The notes under the pieces were generated by a model. It saw nothing but the letters and a program-made list of their open reading frames with translations. It did not search any database and was not told where the DNA came from. A stretch of DNA of 64,000 bases, taken from positions 18,819-82,818 of the forward strand of contig CALUSL010000008.1 of NCBI GenBank assembly GCA_944323425.1, written 5' to 3'. Shown one piece after another: positions 1-8,970 of this stretch. Made by a program: the position numbers and the translations under genes. This DNA is from Candidatus Gastranaerophilales bacterium (lineage in GTDB: Bacteria > Cyanobacteriota > Vampirovibrionia > Gastranaerophilales > Gastranaerophilaceae). Positions within the stretch are counted from its first letter, which is position 1. The number at the start of each line of letters is the position of its first letter.

Positions 1-61
1 GTAATAAATTTTGTAAAAATTTTCAAAAAATATCAAAAAAAATTTTTCAGCGTCTTTAGCA

Positions 62-67
62 TATAAT
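62..67 (+). promoter_or_regulatory. -10 box of the first gene
   Basis: A consensus TATAAT hexamer lies at 62-67. Transcription would begin near 74, downstream of the ATG at 66 but upstream of the GGAG at 79-82 and the ATG at 90. This argues for the start at 90. No good -35 box is visible in the A/T-rich sequence before it. Confidence 0.5.
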
Positions 68-89
68 GGAAGAACATGGAGATGCTGAA

Positions 90-869
90 ATGAAAGTGTT
101 TAATAACATAATTAATACAAATTTTAATTTTAAAGGTAAAGAAAAAAATACAACACATAGAAGAATGCAGATGATAAGGGTTTTGCCTGTAGCGGTTGCA
201 CTATCTATTGCCCAACCTCAGACTAGACCATCAAGACTACAGACAGATACTTTTGATATAAAAAATATCAAACTCACAAATGAACCGGATTATATTGCAA
301 AACGCGACGAAACATATATTAACCGTCCTTACTATTATTCATCCAACGAAATATCAAAAAAGTATGAACTGCTGCTTAAAAAATTTAAACAAGAACAAAC
401 AAAGGCAAGAGCTCTTGCACTTGGCACCTACGGCAGAGTGAATACAAAACTCAATGTTTCAAAAACCAGATATGATGGCAGAGCAGATATTTTTAACAAA
501 TATTTTGAAGGCGGAGTACTTGAAGGTAAAGGTAAAAAATTAATTGAACTACAGGATAAGTATGGCATAAATGCATTATTCCTTGCAGCTGTTACTCTTG
601 TTGAGTCCGGCGGCGGAAAAAGCAAAGCTGCAAAAACAAAAAACAATGTCGCAGGTATAAGAACACGCCAGAATGGCAAATATGTTATTAAAAAATTCAA
701 TAATGTTGATGAATGTTTAGAATATCTGGCAAAAAATATAAGTAAAAACTATATAAATAAAAATATTGAAACAATTGAAAATATAAATAAAAAATACGCT
801 GAATCACATGCCTGGGCAGATAATATTGTTTACCATATTAACAAAATGATTCAAGATGCAAAAGTATAG
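90..869 (+). CDS. glucosaminidase-like cell-wall hydrolase
   Basis: A 259-residue protein whose C-terminal 110 residues resemble the lysozyme-like fold of endo-beta-N-acetylglucosaminidases (GH73/FlgJ type). The block L-V-E-S-G-G-G-K-S followed by K-N-N-V-A-G-I fits the family pattern of catalytic Glu (about residue 172) followed by an N-N-x-x-G loop. Such enzymes cut peptidoglycan glycan strands. The N-terminal half has no recognised domain and no clear signal peptide, although residues 40-55 are mildly hydrophobic. Near the N-terminus it carries the N-F-K-G motif shared with other orphan proteins in this window. The start at 90 is chosen because GGAG at 79-82 precedes it; an in-frame ATG at 66 overlaps a -10 box. 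Substrate specificity is inferred from the family. Confidence 0.6.
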   Translation: MKVFNNIINTNFNFKGKEKNTTHRRMQMIRVLPVAVALSIAQPQTRPSRLQTDTFDIKNIKLTNEPDYIAKRDETYINRPYYYSSNEISKKYELLLKKFKQEQTKARALALGTYGRVNTKLNVSKTRYDGRADIFNKYFEGGVLEGKGKKLIELQDKYGINALFLAAVTLVESGGGKSKAAKTKNNVAGIRTRQNGKYVIKKFNNVDECLEYLAKNISKNYINKNIETIENINKKYAESHAWADNIVYHINKMIQDAKV

Positions 870-903
870 TCCTATATCCAACAGGGTAATTTCTTTATTT
901 TTA

Positions 904-933
904 TTGGCTTTAATTTATTTTTTTTGTTAAAAT
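904..933 (+). promoter_or_regulatory. secD promoter
   Basis: TTGGCT (904-909), an 18-bp spacer and TAAAAT (928-933) preceded by TG one base away (extended -10). It lies 36 bp upstream of secD and would give a leader of about 28 nt carrying the AGGGG ribosome-binding site. Confidence 0.5.
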
Positions 934-968
934 AATGAAGTCAAATTACTAGATTTAGGGGCAAGGCT

Positions 969-2276
969 ATGAAAAATAAAAAAATTATGTTTTGGGCTAT
1001 AATGCTGCTTGTTATTGCAGCCGTTATTGTTATATTACACAAACCAACTAAACTCGGTCTTGATCTTGTAGGCGGCTCCAGACTAATTCTTGAGGCTCAA
1101 ACTACTGAAACAATAGCAAAAATTACGCCTGAAATGATGGATAGTTTGCAATATGCAATAGAAAACCGTGTTAACGCTCTCGGTGTTTCTGAAACTACTG
1201 TCCAACAAATTGGTGAAAAACGTTTAATGATAGAAATTCCAAGTATCAAAGATCCGGCAAAAGCTAAAGAATTTCTTGGTGAAACAGCAGAACTTGAGTT
1301 CAAAAAAGAAGCACAGGGCTTTAATGGAACTACCAGCTGGGTTTCTACGGGCTTGAGCGGTAAAGATGTTTCCAAAGCAATGGTTTCAACAAGCAACAAC
1401 GGTCAGTGGGTTGTCTCACTGGAATTCAAACCGGATGGTGCTAAAAAATTCGGAAAATTAACTCAGGAACTGGTCGGAAAACCTATGGCAATTTTCTTTA
1501 ACGGTGAAATGCAATCTGCTCCTGTAATCCAAGAACCTATTCTCGGCGGACATGCACAGATTTCAGGCGGAGATAGCGGATTTGCTTATGAAGAAGCTAA
1601 AAAAATGGTTGACCTGATTAATGCAGGTGCTCTTCCGGTTCCGGCTAAAATTATTGAAGAAAGTCTTGTAGGACCGACTCTCGGTGCGGATAGTATTGCA
1701 AAAAGTAAAACAGCAGGTGTGATAGGTATCAGCATTGTTATGTTGTTTATGCTTTTATATTACAGATTACCAGGTTTGATTGCGGATATGGCATTAATCA
1801 TATACAGTCTTATTGTATTTGCCATTTTCAAAATTGTTCCTGTTACATTAACTCTTGCAGGTATTGCAGGTTTTATACTCAGTATTGGTATGGCAGTTGA
1901 TGCTAATATCCTGATTTTTGAAAGAACGAAAGAAGAATTGAGATCCGGCAGAACATTATTTACTGCGATTAATGCAGGATTTGACCGTGCATTTACAAGT
2001 ATTTTCGATTCAAACATGACAACAATTATCACCTGCGTAATATTGTATTTCCTTGGAACAAGTATTATCAAAGGTTTTGCGCTAACTCTTGTCATAGGTG
2101 TTTTAGTCAGTATGTTTACAGCTATTACGGTAACAAAGAACTTTATGCACCTGATGTTCGGCGCAGGTCAACTCAAACACCCTGGCTGGTTTGGTCTTAA
2201 ACAGAGTGACATCGGAAAAGCTTATGAAGTTCAGGAAACAAAAAGAGAAAAAGCTAAATTCGGTGTATTAGACTAA
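969..2276 (+). CDS. secD: protein translocase subunit SecD
   Basis: SecD subunit of the SecDF complex, which uses the proton motive force to pull preproteins through SecYEG at the cytoplasmic membrane. At 435 residues it is a compact SecD. It has TM1 at about residues 5-24, the G-L-D-L-V-G-G motif just after it, a periplasmic P1 region (about 35-240) containing the repeat-like segment R-V-N-A-L-G-V-S-E, and a C-terminal block of five membrane helices from about 250 with the conserved G-M-A-V-D-A-N-I-L segment (TM4 motif with its key Asp). AGGGG lies 9 bases before the ATG. secF follows after 34 bp, so they are probably cotranscribed. Confidence 0.95.
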   Translation: MKNKKIMFWAIMLLVIAAVIVILHKPTKLGLDLVGGSRLILEAQTTETIAKITPEMMDSLQYAIENRVNALGVSETTVQQIGEKRLMIEIPSIKDPAKAKEFLGETAELEFKKEAQGFNGTTSWVSTGLSGKDVSKAMVSTSNNGQWVVSLEFKPDGAKKFGKLTQELVGKPMAIFFNGEMQSAPVIQEPILGGHAQISGGDSGFAYEEAKKMVDLINAGALPVPAKIIEESLVGPTLGADSIAKSKTAGVIGISIVMLFMLLYYRLPGLIADMALIIYSLIVFAIFKIVPVTLTLAGIAGFILSIGMAVDANILIFERTKEELRSGRTLFTAINAGFDRAFTSIFDSNMTTIITCVILYFLGTSIIKGFALTLVIGVLVSMFTAITVTKNFMHLMFGAGQLKHPGWFGLKQSDIGKAYEVQETKREKAKFGVLD

Positions 2277-2310
2277 TCAGACTAAAAAATTATTAAGGAG
2301 AATATAAACA

Positions 2311-3342
2311 ATGAATGAAACAATCCTGCATGATAAAAAAATAATAGACGTTGTAAAATACAGATGGGTATGGTTTGGACTTTCGCTGCTACTGGTCGTT
2401 CCGGGATTAGTAGCTATGGGATATTCAATCCTTAAATACCCGACCCATTTTCCTGTAAAGGTTGGTATTGATTTTACGGGCGGTACGATTACCCAGTATA
2501 CTGTTTCTGATAATGTCAGCAATGAAGAAATGGGAAAAATAAGAACCAATCTGGAAAAAGCTGGGATTGAGAATCCTGTTATTCAGATTCTAAAATCAAA
2601 CAATGCTATAACAAAAAATACTGACAAAGAAAACAATATCGGCAGTATTATTTCTATAAAAACAGCTTTTCAAAGTAATGACAAACAGTCAGAACAAAAA
2701 ATCGGCAATGTAATCAAACAGGACTATCCAAATGCAGAGCTGGTTCAGGTAAGTTCTATAGGACCGACTCTTGGAAGCGAACTGTTTAAAAATTCAATGT
2801 TTGCACTGATACTTGCATTCGTAGGGATTGTTGCATATTTAACCTTGCGTTTTCAGCTTGACTATGCAGTAATTGCGCTGATTTCACTTGCGCATGACGC
2901 ATTGTTCGTACTAGGTGTATTTTCTATTCTGGGCATTTTGTTCGATGTACATATTGACGCATTATTTATAACTGCGGTATTGACTGTTATCGGTTTTTCA
3001 AACCATGACACAATTGTTGTATTTGACAGAATAAGAGAAAATTGCAGATTTCTTGCTAAAAAAGCTTCTTTCCCGGAAATAGTTAATGCCAGTGTTAACC
3101 AGACTCTAGCAAGAAGTATAAACACTTCTTTAACTACACTTATCACGCTGCTCGCTTTATACTTTTTCGGTGGAGAAACCACAAAAGAATTTGTATTCGC
3201 AATGATTGTCGGAATTGCTATAGGTACATATTCAAGTATTTTCTTTGCCAGCACATTACTTGACTGGTGGAGAGAAAAGCAGGACTCAAAGAACGGTAAA
3301 TCATCCGGTTCATCAAAACCAAAAGAAGGAGCGCTTGCTTAG
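2311..3342 (+). CDS. secF: protein translocase subunit SecF
   Basis: SecF partner of SecD (343 residues). It has TM1 at about 20-40, then the G-I-D-F-T-G-G motif, a short periplasmic P4 domain, and five C-terminal helices with the family signatures S-S-I-G-P-T-L-G and F-S-N-H-D-T-I-V-V-F-D-R. AAGGAG precedes the ATG by 9 bases. It lies directly downstream of secD and 3 bp upstream of the HTH/zinc-ribbon gene, whose ribosome-binding site sits inside the end of secF, so the three genes look like one transcript. The C-terminal 20 residues are a Ser/Lys-rich tail. Confidence 0.95.
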   Translation: MNETILHDKKIIDVVKYRWVWFGLSLLLVVPGLVAMGYSILKYPTHFPVKVGIDFTGGTITQYTVSDNVSNEEMGKIRTNLEKAGIENPVIQILKSNNAITKNTDKENNIGSIISIKTAFQSNDKQSEQKIGNVIKQDYPNAELVQVSSIGPTLGSELFKNSMFALILAFVGIVAYLTLRFQLDYAVIALISLAHDALFVLGVFSILGILFDVHIDALFITAVLTVIGFSNHDTIVVFDRIRENCRFLAKKASFPEIVNASVNQTLARSINTSLTTLITLLALYFFGGETTKEFVFAMIVGIAIGTYSSIFFASTLLDWWREKQDSKNGKSSGSSKPKEGALA

Positions 3343-3345
3343 AGC

Positions 3346-3786
3346 ATGTCTACGGAGAAAAAGATTAAAAAATCTGATATGTCTCTTGCTCAATTTGTTT
3401 CAGAAACACGGGAGAAAATAGGTCTTTCGCAAACCGGTTTGGCAAAAAAGAGTAGCTTGCCAATAAAAACCATTGAAGAAATAGAAAGCGGAGAAGAGCT
3501 ATTTTTGGCATCAACAATCAGACAAAAACTGGCAAGAGGTTTAAAGCTTAATCCCGCAGATATTAAAATTCATGAAAAACATCCTGATTTATCGTTGCTT
3601 CCGGAAACGGAACAGATTTCCATAATAAAACAGCGAATACTTAATCACGATGTGGAAGATTTGAGATGCCCTGTTTGTGACTCAAAGTTAGTTACAAGAA
3701 TCGCAAAAATGTATGACCTTGAGGACAATCTGATACTTGTACCAAAGGCAAGATGTGAAAAATGTCCTTTTCAGATTAAAGGTTAA
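3346..3786 (+). CDS. HTH (XRE-type) protein with C-terminal zinc ribbon
   Basis: A 146-residue protein. Residues 12-75 form a Cro/C1-type helix-turn-helix (R-E-K-I-G-L-S-Q-T-G-L-A-K-K-S, then I-E-E-I-E-S-G). The C-terminal part has two CxxC pairs, C108-x2-C111 and C137-x2-C140, as in a zinc ribbon. This combination suggests a DNA- or RNA-binding regulator, but the target is unknown. It follows secF by 3 bp, an unusual partner for secDF. AAGGAG lies 14 bases upstream of the ATG, so translation may depend on coupling with secF. Confidence 0.7.
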   Translation: MSTEKKIKKSDMSLAQFVSETREKIGLSQTGLAKKSSLPIKTIEEIESGEELFLASTIRQKLARGLKLNPADIKIHEKHPDLSLLPETEQISIIKQRILNHDVEDLRCPVCDSKLVTRIAKMYDLEDNLILVPKARCEKCPFQIKG

Positions 3787-3789
3787 TAA

Positions 3790-3818
3790 TTGTATAAAAC
3801 CGCATTATATAGTAATAT
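3790..3818 (+). promoter_or_regulatory. crcB promoter, leaderless geometry
   Basis: TTGTAT (3790-3795), a 17-bp spacer and TAATAT (3813-3818). Six bases then separate the -10 box from the ATG at 3825, so the expected transcription start coincides with the start codon. No ribosome-binding site or fluoride riboswitch fits in the 38-bp gap. Confidence 0.55.
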
Positions 3819-3824
3819 TGATGT

Positions 3825-4211
3825 ATGTTAAACGTACTGGCAGTATTTTTTGGAGGCGGCTTAGGGTCGTTAATGAGATATCTGGTTAACACATTATTTA
3901 CCAGATATACTTCCTTGAACTTTCCTTATGCAACTCTGCTGGTTAATATCACAGGTAGTTTTATTCTCGGCTTATTATTTGTATTTTTTATACAAAAAAC
4001 AAATATTCATCCCGCATGGCGTCTGGCTTTAACAGTAGGTTTCTGCGGTGGACTTACAACTTTTTCTACATTTTCAGTCGAGGTATTTAATATTTTAAGA
4101 AACGGACAAATTCTGACTGCATTAATATACATGATTGTCAGCATTGTGACCTGTATTATTGCAGCAGGTGCGGGATACTATATTGGAGGCTGTTTTGGAA
4201 AGTATGTATAA
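3825..4211 (+). CDS. crcB: fluoride channel CrcB/Fluc
   Basis: Four-helix membrane protein of 128 residues, the usual CrcB/Fluc length. These form dual-topology dimers that export fluoride. Family motifs are clear: G-G-x-G-S-L-M-R-Y near residue 10, L-V-N-I-T-G-S-F near 38, and G-F-C-G-G-L-T-T-F-S-T-F near 75 (the central break and phenylalanine-box region). There is no ribosome-binding site, and promoter spacing suggests a leaderless mRNA. Its 3' end overlaps the next gene. No second fluc gene is next to it, consistent with a homodimer. Confidence 0.93.
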   Translation: MLNVLAVFFGGGLGSLMRYLVNTLFTRYTSLNFPYATLLVNITGSFILGLLFVFFIQKTNIHPAWRLALTVGFCGGLTTFSTFSVEVFNILRNGQILTALIYMIVSIVTCIIAAGAGYYIGGCFGKYV

Positions 4212-5133
4212 AACGAAAATTTTATTTTTCGGAATGCCGGATATGGCACTCGTTTGTCTGAGCAAGCTTGTGCAGGAAGAACTGAATATCGTCGGAGTAG
4301 TTCCTCCGCATCGTTCTGATCCCACATATAATCTTATGTGCCAGTATACAAACAGTTGCGGTTTGAACATTATTAATTATGAAAAATCACTGGATGAACC
4401 GGATTTTTTAAATAAAATAAAAATCTTAAATGCCGATGTTAGTATTGTTTGTTCATATAACAGAAAATTTCCTCCTGCTTTATTAAATATAGTAAAAGGC
4501 GGAATAATAAACTGTCATCCTTCATTGCTTCCTGAGTATAGAGGAGGGAATCCGTATTCAAATGTAATTTTAAATGGTGAGAAGGAAACAGGTATAACTC
4601 TTCATTATATGGATGAAAATTTTGATACCGGAAATATTATATGGCAAAGAAAAGTAGCTATATCCCCAAAAGAAACAATGGGGACACTTTTTAACAAACA
4701 GAATTATATCGCTGCAGATATGATTGCAGAATTTTTCAAAAAATATGAAACAAATCCGCATCCGGCTTCTACACCGCAGCCGCAAGGCGATTTTAAAAAA
4801 GCACCAGTGATAGACAATAAAAATTACAAAAATTATATTAATTGGGAAAATAGTGCAGAACAGATAGAAAGATTTGTGCGTGCACTAAATCCTTTTATTT
4901 CAGCAATGGCGACATTTAGAGGAATTTTTGTAAAAATCTATTCGTCAGATGCAGTACATAAAAAAACAAAATACCCTCCCGGCTCAGTATGCTATGCAAA
5001 AGATGTACTCGGTGTTTCCACAGGTGACGGTATTTTAGAAATCAAAACACTCCAATTCGGGTCATATATGATAACTGATGCAAAAGAATTTATAAATACA
5101 TTTAAACCACAGCCGGGAGAAACATTAGGATAA
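4204..5133 (+). CDS. formyltransferase of the Fmt/ArnA-N family
   Basis: 309 residues with the 10-formyl-tetrahydrofolate-dependent formyltransferase fold. The catalytic triad is recognisable as N103 and H105 in I-I-N-C-H-P-S-L-L-P, and D141 in F-D-T-G-N-I. The HPSLLP loop and the G-I-T-L-H-Y-M-D-E segment match the family. A C-terminal OB-like domain follows from about residue 205. It could be a methionyl-tRNA formyltransferase or, more likely given the divergent N-terminus and its partner gene, a formyltransferase acting on a sugar or other amine. A TTG at 4195, five bases after GGAGG, is an alternative in-frame start. It overlaps crcB at its start and shares TAATG with the next gene. Confidence 0.75.
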   Translation: MYKTKILFFGMPDMALVCLSKLVQEELNIVGVVPPHRSDPTYNLMCQYTNSCGLNIINYEKSLDEPDFLNKIKILNADVSIVCSYNRKFPPALLNIVKGGIINCHPSLLPEYRGGNPYSNVILNGEKETGITLHYMDENFDTGNIIWQRKVAISPKETMGTLFNKQNYIAADMIAEFFKKYETNPHPASTPQPQGDFKKAPVIDNKNYKNYINWENSAEQIERFVRALNPFISAMATFRGIFVKIYSSDAVHKKTKYPPGSVCYAKDVLGVSTGDGILEIKTLQFGSYMITDAKEFINTFKPQPGETLG

Positions 5134-5963
5134 TGGATAAACTTAGATTTACTACGGCCGGTCAGCCAATCTGCACGGAAGGTGCCGGTTATGAAAAAGC
5201 TTTTAATATATTAGAAGAATTAAAACTGGATGGTATGGAGCTTGAATTTGTCCATGGTGTCAGAATGTCTCCCCCTAATCAAAAATTGGTCAGAGAAACT
5301 GCTGTAAAAAAGAATATGGTTTTAACTGCGCACGGTCCGTATTATATAAATTTAAATTCTAAAGAAGAAGAAAAAATTGAAGCAAGTAAAAAACGCATTA
5401 TTGATACGGCAAAAATGGCAGCATCATTAGGCGGGTATAGTATAACATACCATGCAGCATTTTATATGGGTATGCAAAAAGATGATGTTTATAAAAAGAT
5501 TGAAAAATCTATGGCAGAAATCATCGAAACTCTGCAAAAAGAAAATATAGAAATATGGGTCAGACCGGAAACAACAGGAAAAGCTACTCAATGGGGTGAC
5601 GTCGATGAAATTGTAAAACTTTCAAAAACGTTTGAACAGGTGCTTCCCTGTGTAGATTTTTCTCATCTTCATGCAAGAACAAACGGCAAGTATAACACAT
5701 ATGACGAATTTGCCAGAGTGTTTGAAACTATAGGAAATGAAATAGGTTCATATGCGCTGGAAAATTTCCATGCACACATCGCCGGTATAGAATACGGAGA
5801 AAAGGGCGAAAAGAAACATCTATTGCTCGAAGAAAGCGACATGAATTATAAAGATTTGATGAAAGCCTTTAAAGATTTTTCAATAAAAGGTGTTGTTGTT
5901 TGTGAAAGTCCAATAATGGAAAAGGATGCAGTACTGTTAAAAACATATTACGAAAGCTTATGA
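5133..5963 (+). CDS. endonuclease IV-like / sugar isomerase-like TIM barrel
   Basis: 276-residue xylose-isomerase-like TIM barrel. Metal ligands expected of endonuclease IV can be placed: H67 in T-A-H-G-P-Y-Y, His in T-Y-H-A-A-F-Y, Glu in R-P-E-T-T-G-K, Asp and His in V-D-F-S-H-L-H-A-R, His in F-H-A-H-I-A-G-I, and a C-terminal C-E-S-P glutamate. HGPYYINL is typical of AP endonucleases of the Nfo type, which cut at abasic sites. It is close to the archaeal-length members. Translation is coupled to the formyltransferase (TAATG overlap). The 3' end overlaps the convergent HNH gene by 6 bp. Confidence 0.7.
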   Translation: MDKLRFTTAGQPICTEGAGYEKAFNILEELKLDGMELEFVHGVRMSPPNQKLVRETAVKKNMVLTAHGPYYINLNSKEEEKIEASKKRIIDTAKMAASLGGYSITYHAAFYMGMQKDDVYKKIEKSMAEIIETLQKENIEIWVRPETTGKATQWGDVDEIVKLSKTFEQVLPCVDFSHLHARTNGKYNTYDEFARVFETIGNEIGSYALENFHAHIAGIEYGEKGEKKHLLLEESDMNYKDLMKAFKDFSIKGVVVCESPIMEKDAVLLKTYYESL

Positions 5964-6461
5964 TGCCCACTGTTCCCAATATCCGGAATCATCAGAATAC
6001 TTTTGCATTTCGAATTTTATATAGTCTTTAGGTCTGCAAGGTCTTTTCATAAGTTTCATACCGGCTTCTTTAGGTGTTTTATCAGCTTTATACTGGTTAC
6101 ACTCCTTACAGCATGTGACTATGTTTTCCCATATATCAGGTCCGAGACGTGATTTTGGATATACATGGTCGAGAGTAAGTTCTTTTGCATTGAACTTTCT
6201 GCCGCAATACTGACAGGTGTATTCGTCTCTCGCAAAAATATTTTCCTTACTAAAAGGCAGCTCCAACGGTGGAACTGCAACTTCATAGTTTAACTTTATT
6301 ACTCTCGGTATAAGGGTATTGTCTATATTAATCATATCCTCAATGTTCCTTATACTCTCATCCCATCTTGCTTTACCCTTTATCAACAGAACAAGCGCCC
6401 GTTTCCAGCTGCAAATCCGTAACGGTTTGTTTTCAGAACTCAACAAAAGCACTTTGCTCAT
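5958..6461 (-). CDS. HNH endonuclease, cyanobacterial type
   Basis: 167 residues. The HNH fold is at about residues 75-135: C-Q-Y-C-G-R-K-F supplies the first zinc Cys pair, L-T-L-D-H-V-Y-P-K-S-R carries the catalytic His, and N-I-V-T-C-C-K-E-C-N-Q-Y-K supplies Asn and the second Cys pair. The N-terminus, beginning V-L-L-L-S, followed by A-L-V-L-L-I-K-G-K-A, is the stand-alone HNH type very common in cyanobacteria. Function is not settled; these are not linked to a restriction or mobile system here. AAAGGAAAA lies before the ATG. Confidence 0.9.
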   Translation of the reverse strand: MSKVLLLSSENKPLRICSWKRALVLLIKGKARWDESIRNIEDMINIDNTLIPRVIKLNYEVAVPPLELPFSKENIFARDEYTCQYCGRKFNAKELTLDHVYPKSRLGPDIWENIVTCCKECNQYKADKTPKEAGMKLMKRPCRPKDYIKFEMQKYSDDSGYWEQWAS

Positions 6462-6487
6462 AATCTATTTTCCTTTATTACATTTGT

Positions 6488-6516
6488 AGTATAACATATT
6501 TTTATAAAAAAATTAA
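6488..6516 (-). promoter_or_regulatory. promoter of the HNH gene
   Basis: On the minus strand TTAATT (6511-6516), a 17-bp spacer and TATACT (6488-6493) preceded by TG one base away. A 19-nt leader with AAAGGAAAA follows. Confidence 0.45.
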
Positions 6517-6568
6517 CCCCTAAAACCCTCTCTATTAAACTTTCTTTACGTATTTTTTAAAGAATTTA

Positions 6569-6577
6569 TGATAAAAT
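6569..6577 (+). promoter_or_regulatory. extended -10 of the ABC permease gene
   Basis: TGATAAAAT (TG-n-TAAAAT). Its 3' end is 8 bases before the ATG at 6586, and no ribosome-binding site is present. The likely start of transcription is at or next to the start codon. Confidence 0.4.
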
Positions 6578-6585
6578 AACGCATA

Positions 6586-7410
6586 ATGAACAAGATATTA
6601 AAAATTACGGGTTATATTATACTAATCACTGGTGCAATCTCAATGATTGCGCCGTTTTTGTGGATGATAAGTGTTTCTTTTATGACAGAAGGACAAATAT
6701 TTGCTCAACCTCCTAAAATACTGCCTCAACCCGTTATTTTTTCAAATTACATCAATATTTTTCAAAAAATTCCGTTTGCCGTATATTTTTTAAATAGCGC
6801 CATTGTTTCTGCAGCTACGACATTCTTTCAGGTATTATTTTCGGCGATGGCAGGATATGCATTTGCAAAGGCAAATTTCAGATACAAAAATGCATTATTT
6901 TTTTTATTTCTTGTAACAATGATGATTCCGCCACAGGTGAATATTATCCCGCTATTTTTTCTTATGAGAACATTTAACTGGATAGATACTTATCAGGCAC
7001 TTATATTGCCGGGTTTGTTCGGAGGTTTCGGTGTTTTTTTGATGCGTCAATGGTTTTTGGGTACAGGTAAAGAAATTGAAGATGCCGCAAAAATAGACGG
7101 TTGCAGCTTTGTACAGGTCTTTTTTCAAATCGCTTTACCATCAGCGCTGCCTGCACTGGTGACACTGGCAATATTTACTTTTATTACATCCTGGAACAGT
7201 TTTATGTGGCCGTTAATTGTAACAAACTCAGAATCAGTTATGACTCTGCCTGTTGCTCTGGCGCAATTTAAAGGAAGTTTTAGAGAAGTAATCCAATGGG
7301 GTGACTTGATGGCGTGCTCGGTTATCCTCTCTGTACCCGTGCTTTTAATATTTATTCTGGGGAAAAAATATTTTATTAACGATATAATGTCCGGAGGATT
7401 AAAAGAATAA
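6586..7410 (+). CDS. carbohydrate ABC transporter permease, MalG type
   Basis: 274-residue inner-membrane permease with six predicted helices (the first at residues 8-30). The EAA loop is clear near residue 167: E-D-A-A-K-I-D-G-C-S followed by Q-I-A-L-P-S-A-L-P. This places it in the CUT1/MalG-AraQ branch that imports oligosaccharides or sugar phosphates with a MalF-type partner, a binding protein and an MsmX/UgpC-type ATPase. None of these partners is adjacent, so the rest of the transporter must be elsewhere if it works. Substrate cannot be told from sequence. Confidence 0.88.
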   Translation: MNKILKITGYIILITGAISMIAPFLWMISVSFMTEGQIFAQPPKILPQPVIFSNYINIFQKIPFAVYFLNSAIVSAATTFFQVLFSAMAGYAFAKANFRYKNALFFLFLVTMMIPPQVNIIPLFFLMRTFNWIDTYQALILPGLFGGFGVFLMRQWFLGTGKEIEDAAKIDGCSFVQVFFQIALPSALPALVTLAIFTFITSWNSFMWPLIVTNSESVMTLPVALAQFKGSFREVIQWGDLMACSVILSVPVLLIFILGKKYFINDIMSGGLKE

Positions 7411-7551
7411 TTACCCGGGTGGGGAATATAAAAATTTTAAAATAAGAATTACAATTTATAGTCCGGGGCTAAGAATAACATGCCCGAAAATTTTTCCTTT
7501 TAAAGTATCGACATTGCTATCCTAATCTATAACAGTATGAAAGAAATTTGT

Positions 7552-8970
7552 ATGAAAAAAAAGCCAAACAAAATTCTTATTGTTGACGACAATAGTTCCA
7601 TTGCTCTTCTTGTAAAACAGATTTTTCAAGATGAGAATTACAACATATATTCATACACAAACCCTATGGAAGCACTTGCTGCGACTAAGAATAAAAAATA
7701 TGATTTACTATTGCTTGATATAGTAATGCCGGAAATGAGCGGTTTTGATTTCGCAAAACAGTTTACAAAGAGTCATCCAGAAACTCCTATAATTTTTATA
7801 AGCGGATATGGAAATACCGAAAAAAATCAAGTGAAAAGCTATGATATGGGTTCTTACGGATATATAGAAAAACCAATTAATGCGAAAACAATAAAAGCAA
7901 AAATTAAAAATATTATAAAAATAAAACTTTTAAAAGACGAACTTCTCAGAGAAAAAGAAAAATTGGATAATATTTTTAAATTTTCTGACGATGAAATTGT
8001 TATGACAGATGAAGAGTTTAATGTAGTTTCAAGAAATAATCGTTTTTTTCCGGTTGATATGAAAAATTTTCTTGGAACATTAGACTACCTCGGACTAAAA
8101 AAAGAAATATCTCTTATATCAAATTTTATAAGCTCTGATGAACAACATATTCTACTAAACATAAATATTCCTGGACATTATACAAATGCAAATATTTCAA
8201 AAATCTATGACCCGGAAGGTGACAAAATCGGTTTTTTAATAATTATTAGAGATGTAACTGCATCCGTAAAAATAGAACGTCAAAAAAAACAATTTATAGC
8301 GACTCTGACGCACGATCTGAAAACACCTGTAAGAGCAGAAGAAAGAGCGTTGCAGATGCTTCTTAACGGTGATTTTGGAGAAATAAAACCTGAACAAAGA
8401 GAAATTCTGAAAGAAATTCTTGCATCCTCAAAATTTATGGGCAGAATGACAGACAATCTACTCACAAAATATAAAATTGAGAGTGACAATTTAAAAATAA
8501 GAAAAGAATACAATTCACTAAAAAAAACGATTGAAAAATGCGTGGAACGCATAAAATATATTTTGGAATCAAAAAATCAAATATTAGAAATAAACTACAA
8601 AACAGAGAATGATTATTTTTTATATGATGATATTGAACTTAGCAGAGTTCTAATAAACCTAATCTCCAATGCATCTGAATATTCAAAAATCAATAAAAAA
8701 ATCATATTAACAATTTCAGAAAAGGAAAACCAGATAATGTTATCCATAAAGGATAATGGTTTTGGTATACCGGATGATGAAATAGAACATATTTTTGATG
8801 AATTTCATTCGTCTGCAAAGAGGTTTAAAAAAGTCGGCTCCGGTCTGGGACTGTTTATTACAAAAAAAATAATAGAAGCTCATGACGGCTCAATTTCTGT
8901 AACATCTACCTATGGAAAAGGTAGCGAATTTATAGTTTTAATTCCTCAGAAAAACTTATCGCAGGTATAG
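7552..8970 (+). CDS. receiver-PAS-histidine kinase hybrid
   Basis: A soluble 472-residue signalling protein. An N-terminal receiver domain (residues 1-125) has the D-D acidic pair, phosphoacceptor Asp at about 56 in L-L-L-D-I-V-M-P, and the lysine of Y-I-E-K-P. Next comes a poorly conserved PAS-like segment (about 135-235), the HisKA H-box L-T-H-D-L-K-T-P with His at about 254, and an HATPase_c domain with N-box (N-L-I-S-N-A-S-E), G1 (D-N-G-F-G-I-P) and G2 (G-S-G-L-G-L-F). There is no membrane segment, so it likely takes its signal from another kinase through the receiver. No output regulator is adjacent. The ATG at 7537 is an alternative start with little leader. Confidence 0.88.
   Translation: MKKKPNKILIVDDNSSIALLVKQIFQDENYNIYSYTNPMEALAATKNKKYDLLLLDIVMPEMSGFDFAKQFTKSHPETPIIFISGYGNTEKNQVKSYDMGSYGYIEKPINAKTIKAKIKNIIKIKLLKDELLREKEKLDNIFKFSDDEIVMTDEEFNVVSRNNRFFPVDMKNFLGTLDYLGLKKEISLISNFISSDEQHILLNINIPGHYTNANISKIYDPEGDKIGFLIIIRDVTASVKIERQKKQFIATLTHDLKTPVRAEERALQMLLNGDFGEIKPEQREILKEILASSKFMGRMTDNLLTKYKIESDNLKIRKEYNSLKKTIEKCVERIKYILESKNQILEINYKTENDYFLYDDIELSRVLINLISNASEYSKINKKIILTISEKENQIMLSIKDNGFGIPDDEIEHIFDEFHSSAKRFKKVGSGLGLFITKKIIEAHDGSISVTSTYGKGSEFIVLIPQKNLSQV

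Noticed and set aside
3787..3824. Fluoride riboswitch upstream of crcB
   Set aside because: The 38-bp gap is too short, is occupied by promoter boxes, and lacks the motif.
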